Part shown: positions 1-6,692 of the stretch, one piece after another
How positions within the stretch are numbered: the stretch's first letter is position 1
Layout: every line of letters begins with the position of its first letter
NCBI GenBank assembly: GCA_046497075.1
Contig: JAWOGF010000065.1
Coordinates: forward strand, 1-12,584
Length of the DNA: 12,584 bases
DNA from: Saliniplasma sp046497075
GTDB lineage: Archaea > Thermoplasmatota > Thermoplasmata > Halarchaeoplasmatales > Halarchaeoplasmataceae
Reading direction: 5' to 3'
Translations under genes and position numbers: made by a program
The notes under the pieces: generated by a model
What the model saw: only the letters and a program-made list of their open reading frames with translations
What the model was told of the DNA's origin: nothing
The model's database searches: none

Positions 1-10
1 ATATTATTAT

Positions 11-40
11 ATGTTATTCTGTTCAGATACAATATAACAT
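11..40. repeat. Short inverted repeat downstream of the BNR gene
   Basis: A perfect 7-base inverted repeat, ATGTTAT at 11-17 and ATAACAT at 34-40, is separated by 16 bases. It lies about 36 bases past the stop codon of the minus-strand propeller gene. It could form a weak hairpin in that transcript's 3' end, or be an operator for a gene beyond the window edge. The surrounding sequence is AT-rich, so chance is a real alternative. Confidence 0.25.
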
Positions 41-75
41 TTGCTTGTGGTACTACGGGAATCGATGATACATAT

Positions 76-1371
76 CTAGCTAGATTTTTTCCTCATTGAA
101 TATCTGCGCCACTTGATGAGTATAAAAGACACCCCTATTGAGAATATAATAACCGTTATTGGATACCCTGGGCTGTCTTGTGAACCGTTCTCTGTTGTCT
201 GGAGATCGCTTATGTCTGCCGAACGGGTATATGTTGTATAACGATTTGTGGTCCAACCACCTTCTCCTGTAAATGTCCAGGAAAAATATAATATGTCGTC
301 ATTTATAAATAATATGGGTGACATCGAATTCCCCTCTAGTCCGGTTGGCGAGTCTATCGAATGCCAAGTCACCCCGTGATCCTTACTATACTTCATCTTT
401 AGTTCGTATATTTTTGTTCCTTCCACTACCTCATATTGCAAGTAGCTAACGAAAATAAGGTTAGATTTTACAACCATGGAATGGAAAATGGTTGGGTCTG
501 TGTGGTCAATAAATTCACCTATTTTAACAGGTGTACTCCAATCCTCTCCATTCACACTTCTAGTGAAATAGATACCATCCATTCTCAAAAATGTAAGGTA
601 TAGATAATTCCTACCAACCCCGATTATAGGATTAAAACCACCTTTATCGATCACGTTCTTTTCCCATGTTTCACCCATGTCATCGCTTACAGCAATGATG
701 GTTTTTATATCTTCGATGTTTCTAAGTGAAGTGTAGCAAGTTAGATACAACTTACCGTCTTTGTAAACTATATTATTGGGAAGAGGATCTGTCATCGCTA
801 TTTTGCTACATGCCTTCGCTGAGCTCCATGTTTCACCGCCATCAGTACTTCTAGCCACTATGACGTCTGCTGTATTTGTATGTGGATCTTGATCCCAAAA
901 GTAAACAAAGATATAGTCCTGAATTACATTTATACCAATAAAACCGTCTGAGGTTCCTTTCAAAGAAGATATTTTAATCGGGTCTGACCATGAATCACCC
1001 CTATCTTCGCTTCTCAAGAAGAATATTTCTTCTTGATTTTCATCTAAGTCTCTACACCACATTATTCTATAAATTATACCGTTCTCGATATCAAATCGGC
1101 TATAAGACTCACAAGATTCATAATCCCCTTCTAAAACATCGTAGCTCCAATTATGTCCTTTATCATTACTACGTGCAATCATATGTTGTCCGAATAAACA
1201 TATATCATCATCATCGCCTTCACCCGACGTATATAATCCTCCTTGCACTTCCTTTGGTTCGCTGAAGTTTATTTCTTTATCATCGTTCTGATTGGCAATG
1301 GTATTGAAAGGAAATATGATTAACATCACCAGGACTATCGCCAAAAATTTAGAAATCTTGATAGAGGTCAT
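76..1371 (-). CDS. Secreted, membrane-anchored Asp-box (BNR) beta-propeller protein
   Basis: The 431-residue protein has a hydrophobic N-terminal signal sequence (about residues 5-26, after K5 and K8), an extracytoplasmic body, one C-terminal membrane segment (about 404-421) and a basic tail (RR and RKK). This predicts a surface protein with its bulk outside the cell. Six Asp-box motifs (S-x-D-x-G-x-x-W type) are visible, starting near residues 68, 121, 175, 229, 272 and 329. The fifth is one residue short. The regular 53-57 residue spacing, except one step of 43, fits a six-bladed sialidase-like propeller. No arginine-isoleucine-proline motif or other convincing sialidase active site was seen, so enzymatic activity is not claimed; glycan or protein binding is equally possible. 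The membrane segment is preceded by a polar Thr/Asn/Gly/Ser linker and Pro-Gly-Tyr (401-403). Five cysteines (58, 87, 106, 188, 212) could form disulfides. The ATG at 1371 has no Shine-Dalgarno, consistent with leaderless translation. The gene is divergent from everything else here. Confidence 0.85.
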   Translation of the reverse strand: MTSIKISKFLAIVLVMLIIFPFNTIANQNDDKEINFSEPKEVQGGLYTSGEGDDDDICLFGQHMIARSNDKGHNWSYDVLEGDYESCESYSRFDIENGIIYRIMWCRDLDENQEEIFFLRSEDRGDSWSDPIKISSLKGTSDGFIGINVIQDYIFVYFWDQDPHTNTADVIVARSTDGGETWSSAKACSKIAMTDPLPNNIVYKDGKLYLTCYTSLRNIEDIKTIIAVSDDMGETWEKNVIDKGGFNPIIGVGRNYLYLTFLRMDGIYFTRSVNGEDWSTPVKIGEFIDHTDPTIFHSMVVKSNLIFVSYLQYEVVEGTKIYELKMKYSKDHGVTWHSIDSPTGLEGNSMSPILFINDDILYFSWTFTGEGGWTTNRYTTYTRSADISDLQTTENGSQDSPGYPITVIIFSIGVSFILIKWRRYSMRKKSS

Positions 1372-1394
1372 TATTTAAATAAATCGATATGGAG

Positions 1395-1405
1395 TATAAA
1401 TATAT
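1395..1405 (-). promoter_or_regulatory. TATA box for the propeller gene (leaderless)
   Basis: Read on the minus strand this is ATATATTTATA, an archaeal TATA-box-like sequence centred about 29 bases upstream of the ATG at 1371. TFB/TBP promoters usually initiate about 25-30 bases downstream of the box, which would place the transcript start at or next to the start codon. The absence of a ribosome binding site agrees with a leaderless mRNA. Confidence 0.55.
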
Positions 1406-1445
1406 TTGCGAGTTATCATCCTGGATAGCATCCTAATGCTGACCT

Positions 1446-1460
1446 ATATAATCTTTATAT
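1446..1460. promoter_or_regulatory. Palindromic TATA-like element between divergent genes
   Basis: ATATAA and TTATAT form a perfect inverted repeat around a TCT spacer. Because it is symmetric, it could be a TATA box in either direction or a dimeric repressor operator. It sits between the two divergent promoters. AT-rich palindromes also arise by chance, so the assignment is tentative. Confidence 0.25.
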
Positions 1461-1470
1461 GAACCCCCAT

Positions 1471-1479
1471 TTTTATATA
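1471..1479 (+). promoter_or_regulatory. Candidate TATA box for the small ORFs
   Basis: TTTTATATA matches the archaeal TATA consensus well. Initiation 25-30 bases downstream would fall near 1500-1505. That is just before the in-frame ATGs at 1507 and 1510 of the mini-ORF and about 50 bases before the ATG at 1551. Confidence 0.4.
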
Positions 1480-1491
1480 CCTACCTACAAG

Positions 1492-1548
1492 ATGGTCGTA
1501 ATAGATATGATGTCGGAAATTCTTGATGCATCGTTTTCATCTGCATAG
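1492..1548 (+). CDS. Possible 18-residue leader peptide
   Basis: A short ORF (start MVVIDMM, end SFSSA) can begin at ATG 1492, 1507 or 1510 and stops at TAG 1546-1548, two bases before the ATG at 1551 of the next small ORF. The upstream TATA-like site at 1471-1479 places a transcript start close to the second and third ATGs, which would suit a leaderless message. There is no Shine-Dalgarno. It could be a translated leader coupled to the 69-aa ORF, the 5' piece of a frameshifted small gene, or chance. No homologue is recognised. Confidence 0.2.
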   Translation: MVVIDMMSEILDASFSSA

Positions 1549-1550
1549 TC

Positions 1551-1760
1551 ATGCTCCATAAAAACAATTCCTATGAAGAACTGGCCTCATCGGATACTAA
1601 AAAGTTACATCTACTCATCTCTTTAACCTCATCCCATTATAAAGAGATAGAGAGCGATATCGCAGCTCTGAACAAAAGAGAGGACAACCTTGAATTGCAT
1701 TCTCTAAAATGTATAGAACAGAGTTTCAACAATAAAAACCATAACAATATAGCTACTTAA
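1551..1760 (+). CDS. Small hypothetical protein, 69 aa (doubtful)
   Basis: This ORF encodes a polar, mainly helical-looking peptide with alternating charged and leucine-rich stretches (roughly residues 8-58) and an Asn/His-rich end. No signal peptide, membrane segment or known domain is recognised. Its reading frame opens only at 1527 and the single ATG is at 1551. No ribosome binding site precedes it, so translation would depend on coupling to the mini-ORF ending two bases upstream. The mix of codons looks more like coding sequence than random AT-rich spacer, but the ORF is short enough to be chance. A decayed remnant of a longer gene is another possibility. It stops about 109 bases before porG and does not appear to belong to that operon. 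Confidence 0.35.
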   Translation: MLHKNNSYEELASSDTKKLHLLISLTSSHYKEIESDIAALNKREDNLELHSLKCIEQSFNNKNHNNIAT

Positions 1761-1826
1761 TTCATACTCAACTACTTATCAATTTCCGACTATAATCAAG
1801 CACAAATTCAATACACATACAAAAAG

Positions 1827-1835
1827 TAATTATAT
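1827..1835 (+). promoter_or_regulatory. Candidate TATA box for the por-ior operon
   Basis: TAATTATAT lies centred about 38 bases upstream of the preferred porG ATG (1869) and about 23 bases upstream of the alternative ATG (1854). Initiation near 1857 would give a short leader that carries the GGTG at 1856-1859. This supports the 1869 start and places the operon promoter directly before porG. Confidence 0.4.
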
Positions 1836-1868
1836 CTCCGCCTGATAGAGAAAATGGTGCTTTTGAAC

Positions 1869-2429
1869 ATGATAGAAATACGTTTTCACGGCAGAGGCGG
1901 ACAGGGGTCGGTTATAGCTTCTGAGTTGCTAGCCCGGGCTGCGTTCGCTGAAGGAAAGGATGTACAATCATTCCCCATGTATGGGGTGGAACGAAGGGGG
2001 GCACCTGTTACTGCTTTTACCAGGGTGGATGAGAATGTTGTTAGAGATAAATCTAAGATACATACACCTGATATAGTGATAGTGCTTGATATGGCTCTCC
2101 TTGATTCCGTAGATGTTACAGAGGGGCTTAAACCCGATGGGAAAGTGATCTTGAATACGGGTAAACCTCCAGAGGAGGTGGATCTTGGTATTGATAACCA
2201 AAAGTATACAGTTGACGCTAGTGAAATAGCCGTCAAACATGGATTAGGGTCAGAAGTAGCACCCATCGTCAATACTGCCATACTGGGAGCCGTAGTCAAA
2301 GCTACCGGGATAGTGGAGATAGATACACTTGTAGACGTCATCAAAAACCACGCTCCAGCAAAGAAAAAGGAAAATGCAAAGGCGGCTGAAGAAGCTTACG
2401 AAAAAGTGAGAGGTGAAAAGGATGAGTGA
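1869..2429 (+). CDS. porG: Pyruvate:ferredoxin oxidoreductase, gamma subunit
   Basis: This subunit belongs to the four-subunit 2-oxoacid:ferredoxin oxidoreductase, which converts pyruvate and CoA to acetyl-CoA and CO2 while reducing ferredoxin. The gamma domain interacts with CoA and structures the complex. The N-terminal Rossmann-like motif HGRGGQG (residues 7-13) and the following conserved block with Gly-Val-Glu-Arg-Arg-Gly are hallmarks of the family. Starting at ATG 1869 gives 186 residues, beginning MIEIRFHGRGG as usual for PorG. A GGTG at 1856-1859 is a weak binding site for it. An in-frame ATG at 1854 would add five residues (MVLLN) and cannot be excluded. The gene heads the operon and overlaps porD by 8 bases. 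The C-terminal end is Lys/Glu/Ala-rich. The same fold recurs in iorB at the far end of the cluster. Confidence 0.93.
   Translation: MIEIRFHGRGGQGSVIASELLARAAFAEGKDVQSFPMYGVERRGAPVTAFTRVDENVVRDKSKIHTPDIVIVLDMALLDSVDVTEGLKPDGKVILNTGKPPEEVDLGIDNQKYTVDASEIAVKHGLGSEVAPIVNTAILGAVVKATGIVEIDTLVDVIKNHAPAKKKENAKAAEEAYEKVRGEKDE
2410..2416 (+). promoter_or_regulatory. Ribosome binding site deciding the porD start
   Basis: GAGGTGA is complementary to the archaeal 16S rRNA tail and lies 5 bases before ATG 2422. It rules out the in-frame GTG at 2413, which is inside the site. It also lies within the coding end of porG, so porD translation is probably coupled to porG. Confidence 0.75.
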
Positions 2430-2733
2430 AGAAAAAGTTTTCAGGATCGTAGTAGATCCAAAAGATCATAGAGATTTACCCCGAACGGTTATCACTGACT
2501 GCCCTTCAGACCAGATGAATAAGACGGGGAGTTGGAGAACGCTAAGGCCGATAGTGGATAAAGAAAAGTGTATAAAATGTGGGATATGCTGGAAGTTCTG
2601 CCCCGACGTTTCCATACATGTTAAAGAAGATGGTGCGGAAGTCGACTATGATTTCTGTAAAGGATGTGGGATATGCGCTAAAGAGTGTCCCGTAGATGCT
2701 ATTGAGATGAAAAAGGAGGAAGACTATGTCTGA
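2422..2733 (+). CDS. porD: Pyruvate:ferredoxin oxidoreductase, delta (ferredoxin) subunit
   Basis: This is a 103-residue electron-transfer subunit with two [4Fe-4S] ferredoxin motifs: C50, C53, C56, C60 and C79, C82, C85, C89, each C-x2-C-x2-C-x3-C. It passes electrons from the TPP-bound intermediate in the beta subunit to soluble ferredoxin. The block Thr-Gly-Ser-Trp-Arg before the first cluster (about 35-39) is typical of archaeal PorD/VorD. The gene overlaps porG by 8 bases (2422-2429) and porA by 8 bases (2726-2733), implying fixed subunit stoichiometry through translational coupling. The start is set by GAGGTGA just upstream. The length is normal for the family. Confidence 0.94.
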   Translation: MSEEKVFRIVVDPKDHRDLPRTVITDCPSDQMNKTGSWRTLRPIVDKEKCIKCGICWKFCPDVSIHVKEDGAEVDYDFCKGCGICAKECPVDAIEMKKEEDYV

Positions 2734-3919
2734 AATGAAGATCGTTTCCGGTAATTATGCTTCAGCATACGGTGCAAAACTTTCACGGGCTGAAGTCGTA
2801 GCTGCGTACCCTATCACGCCTCAGACCGAGGTCGTTGAGAAGATCGCTTCATTAGTTTCTGAAGGGGTGATGGACGCTGAATTTATTAAGGTCGAAAGTG
2901 AACATTCGGCAATGGCGGCTAGTATAGCTGCTTCTAACACCGGTGCAAGAGCCTACACGGCTACATCAGCTCACGGACTAGCATTGATGCACGAGCTATT
3001 GATGTGGGCATCTGGTGCTAGATTACCCGTGGTCATGACAAATGTGAACAGAGCTATGGGGCCACCTTGGAGCGTTTGGGCTGATCATCACGACACATTA
3101 GCTCAAAAGGGTACTGGACAGATCCAGTTCTTCTGCGAAAACAATCAAGAAGTGCTCGACAGTATCATATGCGCATACAAGATCTGTGAAGATGAAGAGA
3201 TAATGCTTCCAGGGATGATAGTAGAAGACGCTTTCATTTTGAGTCATACAAAAGAACCAGTTGAGATATATGACCAAGAATTGGTCGATGATTTCTTACC
3301 ATCGTATGATCCAGATTACAAATTGGATGTTGATCAACCACTCGGTTTCGGTTCTCTGGGCATGCCAGATATTTACATGGACTTTAGATATAAGATAGCT
3401 GAGGCAATGGAAAAAACAATCGAAAAAGTGAAAAAGGTTAACCAGGAGTTCAAAGAAGTATTCGGAAGAGACCCCGGTGGGTTGATAGAAGAGTATAAAA
3501 CCGATGGTGTTGACGTTTTGATAGTGACTATGGGATCTATATCCAGCACTTCTAAAGATGTTATAGACGAGCTGCGTGAAGAAGGATACAATATAGGTCT
3601 CGCTAGACTCCGGACATTCAGGCCATTCCCTGTGGAAAAATTCAGGGAATTGATCAAAGATGTAAACGTAGTTGGTGTGCTCGATAGAAGCTATACCTTC
3701 GGACACGGAGGAGATACCGCTAGAGAGATCAAAGACGCTATCTATAATCATCACGACCCGATAGTCAAAGACTACATAGTCGGACTGGGTGGTAGAGACC
3801 TAACGCCTAAGATCCTGAAAAATATAATGCAGGATGCTATCTCTTTACAGGATAAAGGACTAGATGAGGAAATCGAGTGGGTCGATCTTAAGATCAACCA
3901 GGATAAATGGAGGCGATAA
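2726..3919 (+). CDS. porA: Pyruvate:ferredoxin oxidoreductase, alpha subunit
   Basis: The 397-residue alpha subunit contributes the pyrimidine-binding half of the thiamine diphosphate site. It shows the signature YPITPQTE (28-35), the conserved VESEH block (56-60) containing the glutamate expected to activate the cofactor, and NVNRAMGPPWSVW (106-118). That last block resembles pyruvate-type rather than isovalerate-type archaeal enzymes, from memory of the families. A transketolase-C-like domain occupies roughly residues 255-380, with the conserved DYIVGLGGRD near its end. The strong GGAGG at 2715-2719 lies six bases before ATG 2726. It overlaps porD by 8 bases and ends two bases before porB. 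Length and motifs look complete. The substrate could still be a branched 2-oxoacid, because POR and VOR paralogues are hard to separate by eye. Confidence 0.93.
   Translation: MSEMKIVSGNYASAYGAKLSRAEVVAAYPITPQTEVVEKIASLVSEGVMDAEFIKVESEHSAMAASIAASNTGARAYTATSAHGLALMHELLMWASGARLPVVMTNVNRAMGPPWSVWADHHDTLAQKGTGQIQFFCENNQEVLDSIICAYKICEDEEIMLPGMIVEDAFILSHTKEPVEIYDQELVDDFLPSYDPDYKLDVDQPLGFGSLGMPDIYMDFRYKIAEAMEKTIEKVKKVNQEFKEVFGRDPGGLIEEYKTDGVDVLIVTMGSISSTSKDVIDELREEGYNIGLARLRTFRPFPVEKFRELIKDVNVVGVLDRSYTFGHGGDTAREIKDAIYNHHDPIVKDYIVGLGGRDLTPKILKNIMQDAISLQDKGLDEEIEWVDLKINQDKWRR
3909..3913 (+). promoter_or_regulatory. Ribosome binding site deciding the porB start
   Basis: GGAGG lies 8 bases before ATG 3922 and overlaps the last codons of porA. 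The in-frame ATG at 3907 overlaps this site and has no such motif upstream, so the 3922 start is preferred. Confidence 0.75.
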
Positions 3920-3921
3920 TT

Positions 3922-4824
3922 ATGGCTAAGATACCGGAAAAGGAACTGATGAGAAAAGGAACCACCGCCTGCCCAGGTTGTGGCGCAGGACATGCTATGA
4001 GGTACGTACTTAAAGCGGTGGGTGAAGATTCAATAATCAACATACCAGCTTGCTGCTGGGCCGTCATACCTGGAGTATATCCATCGAGGAATCTCGATAT
4101 ACCATTATTGTACACGGCCTTCGAAACGACAGGTGCATCGTCTTCGGGAGTCAGGGCAGCATTGAAGGCTAAAGGCGTAGATCCAAGAGAAGTCACCGTG
4201 GTTGGTTTCGCCGGTGATGGAGGTACTGCAGATATTGGTTTGCAGGCATTCTCTGGATGTATCGAAAGGGGTACGGATACAATTCAAATAATGTACGACA
4301 ACGAGGCTTACATGAACACCGGGATCCAGAGGAGTGGTGAGACACCCTACGGAGCCTGGACAACTACAACTCCAGTGGGTAGTAAGAAAGAGTGGAAAAA
4401 ACAGCCCAAGAAGAATATGATGGAGATCGCTAAAGCCCACGGGATCCCGTATGCAGCAACGGTGAGCATAGGTCACCCCGAACTCATGATCGAGAAGATA
4501 AAGAAGGCAAAGGAGATACCCGGTCCAAAATTCATACATATCTACGCACCGTGTCCAACGGGATGGAGATCTGATCCGTCAAATACCGTCAAACTTGCGA
4601 AGTTGGCTGTCGATAGTTGCGTTTTCCCACTCTATGAAATAGAGGACGGGGAATACAATATTTATAAGAAACCAAAAGAAAAAGTTCCAGTGAAGGAGTA
4701 TTTTAAACTCCAGGGTAGATTCAGACATCTACCCAAGGAAGAGGTCGAAAAGATCCAGAAGAATGTGGATAGAGAATGGGAACTTCTCCTTCAGAAAGAG
4801 GAACTGATGAGTGAGAACGAATGA
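3922..4824 (+). CDS. porB: Pyruvate:ferredoxin oxidoreductase, beta subunit
   Basis: The 300-residue beta subunit binds the diphosphate of thiamine diphosphate and the proximal [4Fe-4S] cluster. The TPP motif is present as GDGGTADIG from about residue 98, with the closing Asp-Asn at 126-127 in MYDNEAYMNTG. Candidate cluster cysteines are C17 and C20 (ACPGCG), C44 or C45, and C211 (APCPTGW), matching the family arrangement. The stretch after the TPP motif (MYDNEAYMNTGIQRS, then PYGAWTTTTP) closely resembles archaeal PorB from memory. The C-terminal LQGRFRHLPKEEVEKIQ is likewise characteristic. The start is set by GGAGG. The gene follows porA with a 2-base gap and precedes iorA by 26 bases. Confidence 0.94.
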   Translation: MAKIPEKELMRKGTTACPGCGAGHAMRYVLKAVGEDSIINIPACCWAVIPGVYPSRNLDIPLLYTAFETTGASSSGVRAALKAKGVDPREVTVVGFAGDGGTADIGLQAFSGCIERGTDTIQIMYDNEAYMNTGIQRSGETPYGAWTTTTPVGSKKEWKKQPKKNMMEIAKAHGIPYAATVSIGHPELMIEKIKKAKEIPGPKFIHIYAPCPTGWRSDPSNTVKLAKLAVDSCVFPLYEIEDGEYNIYKKPKEKVPVKEYFKLQGRFRHLPKEEVEKIQKNVDREWELLLQKEELMSENE

Positions 4825-4850
4825 AATATCACATATCAAAAGGTGAGTAG

Positions 4851-6692
4851 ATGAAAGAACTTTTAGAAGATGAACCTGGGAAGAAGATACTACTGTTAGG
4901 TAACGAAGCTATAGTAAGAGGTGCACTCGAAGGAGGGATAGGACACGGTTCGACCTACCCTGGGACTCCTTCCTCGGAGATCGGGAACACCTTCGAAAAG
5001 ATAGCTAAAGATTATGGGATGTACTTCGAGTATTCCGCCAATGAAAAAGTGGCTTTAGAAACTGCTGCAGCTGCGGCGGCATCCGGTAGACGTGCGATGG
5101 CATGGATGAAACACGTGGGAGTGAACGTTGCAGCCGATGCCTTGATGACACTGATGTACTCGGGAGTTCGTGGAGGCCTCGTAATCGTGGCTGCCGGCGA
5201 TCCGTCCATGCATTCGAGTCAGAATGAACAGGACAACAGGTACTATTCCCAGTTAGGTAACATCCCGATGTTGGAACCCACTACACCTCAAGAAGCAAAA
5301 GAGATGGTCAAGTATGGGTTCTCTCTATCTGAAGAGCTGGAACTACCCGTTCTAATCAGAACGACTACAAGGGTCAATCACGCCCGGGGTGTAGTCACAT
5401 TTGATGAGATCAAAGAACCGGCTGAACGCGGGCACTTCGATAAGGATCCCGCCCGTTTCGTAGCGGTTCCCCAGAACTCGGTAAATAACCATCCTAAACT
5501 GCTTAAAAAGATGGAGAAGGCAGAAGACATCACTGAGAAGAGCGATTTCACAAAGGTGTACGAAAGCGAAGAACCTGAACTAAAAGTCATCTCCTCTGGA
5601 GCAGGGTTCAATTATATCTACGAAGCTAAAGAAGAAAAAGACCTACCGATATCGATACTAAAAGTCGGTATGAGTAACCCTCTACCAAAAGGTAAGATAT
5701 CAGAATTCATCAAGGACGCGGAAAGAGTATTGATAGTTGAAGAACTGGAACCCTTCTTAGAAGATAAAGTGAAAGCATTAGCTAAAGACGTGAATCCGGA
5801 GTTGGAAATATATGGTAAGCACACGGGACACTTTTCAAGATTGTACGAATTCGATCCGGATAGGGTCCAGGATGCCCTTTCAAAATTGATAGATGTGGAC
5901 TTGGGAAAAGAACCGCTCGACGTAGAAGATTATGAATTGCCATCAAGACCTCCCTCACTGTGTCCAGGATGTCCACATAGAGCAACATACTACGCAGTGA
6001 AAAAAGCTATAGGGGGGGAAGAAGCGATTTATTCGAGTGATATAGGATGTTACACTCTTGGTATCCAAGATCCGTTGAATACCACGGATTATTTACTCTG
6101 TATGGGATCAAGCGTCGGAGCGGCCGGTGGATTCTCAAAGAATACGGATCAGCAGGTATTCGCATTCCTAGGAGATTCTACATTCTTCCATTCAGGACTG
6201 CCAGGTCTTGTGAGTGGTCACTACAACCAGCACGATTTTGTTTACGTGATCATGGACAACCGTACTACAGCTATGACGGGACATCAACCTCACCCTGGAA
6301 CCGGTAAAACCGGTATGGGTGACCCCGCACCGATGGCATCTATCGAAGATCTTGCTAGAGGCGCTGGGGTCGAATTCGTTGAAACCGTTGACCCCTACAA
6401 CATCGATAAGACCATCCAAGTTTTCAAGGATGCTCTAGAACACGATGGGATATCGGTTGTAGTTCCTAAACATCCCTGTGCTTTGATCGAACAGCGTCAA
6501 GTCGATTGGGGAAAATTCCAGGTTGATCAAGATAAATGTAAACAATGCCATATCTGCACCAATCAACTTGGTTGTATCGCTTTGGTCAGGGATGGAGACA
6601 GGGTGCATATCGATGAAACCTTATGTGTTGGGTGTAGCCAATGTGCTCAGGTATGTCCTTTTGACGCTATTGAAAGGAGTGTGGAACAATGA
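4851..6692 (+). CDS. iorA: Indolepyruvate:ferredoxin oxidoreductase, alpha subunit
   Basis: The 613-residue large subunit fuses the alpha, beta and ferredoxin parts of the 2-oxoacid oxidoreductase superfamily. It oxidatively decarboxylates aryl pyruvates from aromatic amino-acid transamination. The N-terminal domain has the YPGTPSSE block, equivalent to YPITPQTE of PorA. A middle CPGCPHR (C371-H376) and C400 open the PorB-like domain, which carries the TPP motif GDSTFFHSG (from 441) ending at Asp469-Asn470. The C-terminus holds two ferredoxin-like clusters: C563, C566, C569 with C575, and C592, C595, C598, C602. The first has five residues between its third and fourth cysteines, as is usual for IorA rather than a standard ferredoxin. 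AGGTGAG at 4841-4847 serves ATG 4851. It overlaps iorB through ATGA. A run of seven Gs at 6012-6018 does not break the frame. Confidence 0.95.
   Translation: MKELLEDEPGKKILLLGNEAIVRGALEGGIGHGSTYPGTPSSEIGNTFEKIAKDYGMYFEYSANEKVALETAAAAAASGRRAMAWMKHVGVNVAADALMTLMYSGVRGGLVIVAAGDPSMHSSQNEQDNRYYSQLGNIPMLEPTTPQEAKEMVKYGFSLSEELELPVLIRTTTRVNHARGVVTFDEIKEPAERGHFDKDPARFVAVPQNSVNNHPKLLKKMEKAEDITEKSDFTKVYESEEPELKVISSGAGFNYIYEAKEEKDLPISILKVGMSNPLPKGKISEFIKDAERVLIVEELEPFLEDKVKALAKDVNPELEIYGKHTGHFSRLYEFDPDRVQDALSKLIDVDLGKEPLDVEDYELPSRPPSLCPGCPHRATYYAVKKAIGGEEAIYSSDIGCYTLGIQDPLNTTDYLLCMGSSVGAAGGFSKNTDQQVFAFLGDSTFFHSGLPGLVSGHYNQHDFVYVIMDNRTTAMTGHQPHPGTGKTGMGDPAPMASIEDLARGAGVEFVETVDPYNIDKTIQVFKDALEHDGISVVVPKHPCALIEQRQVDWGKFQVDQDKCKQCHICTNQLGCIALVRDGDRVHIDETLCVGCSQCAQVCPFDAIERSVEQ

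Larger units (their letters stand above)
1372..1853. other. Divergent intergenic region, AT-rich
   Basis: These 482 bases separate the minus-strand propeller gene from the plus-strand por operon. They hold TATA-like sites facing both ways, a perfect 6-base inverted repeat (1446-1451 and 1455-1460, spacer TCT), a possible mini-ORF at 1492-1548 and a possible 69-aa ORF at 1551-1760. A minor 5-bp hairpin (AGCAT, loop CCTA, ATGCT) lies near 1428-1441. No tRNA, riboswitch or insertion-sequence end was recognised. Confidence 0.6.

Noticed and set aside
990..1265. 91-codon plus-strand ORF opposite the propeller gene
   Set aside because: It is antisense to a gene with signal peptide, repeats and anchor. 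The Tyr/His/Ile-rich product resembles no protein family.
76..1371. Annotating the propeller as a true sialidase (exo-alpha-sialidase)
   Set aside because: Asp-boxes are structural and occur in many non-enzymatic propellers. No catalytic set could be identified by eye.
1372..1853. tRNA, CRISPR repeat or insertion-sequence remnant in the large intergenic region
   Set aside because: No cloverleaf, no regularly spaced direct repeats and no terminal inverted repeats or transposase fragments were seen.
3296..3754. 152-codon minus-strand ORF inside porA
   Set aside because: It is antisense to a well-supported coding region, has no ribosome binding site or promoter, and its composition is typical of an antisense shadow.
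2726..4824. Calling these genes 2-oxoisovalerate (vor) or 2-oxoglutarate (kor) oxidoreductase
   Set aside because: The alpha-subunit block MGPPWSVW, the beta-subunit TPP region and the gamma-delta-alpha-beta order fit the pyruvate enzyme best, though a tree would be needed to exclude vor.
6012..6018. Seven-G run in iorA as a possible frameshift or phase-variation tract
   Set aside because: The reading frame continues through conserved IorA motifs on both sides, so the run as given is in frame. There is only one such tract.
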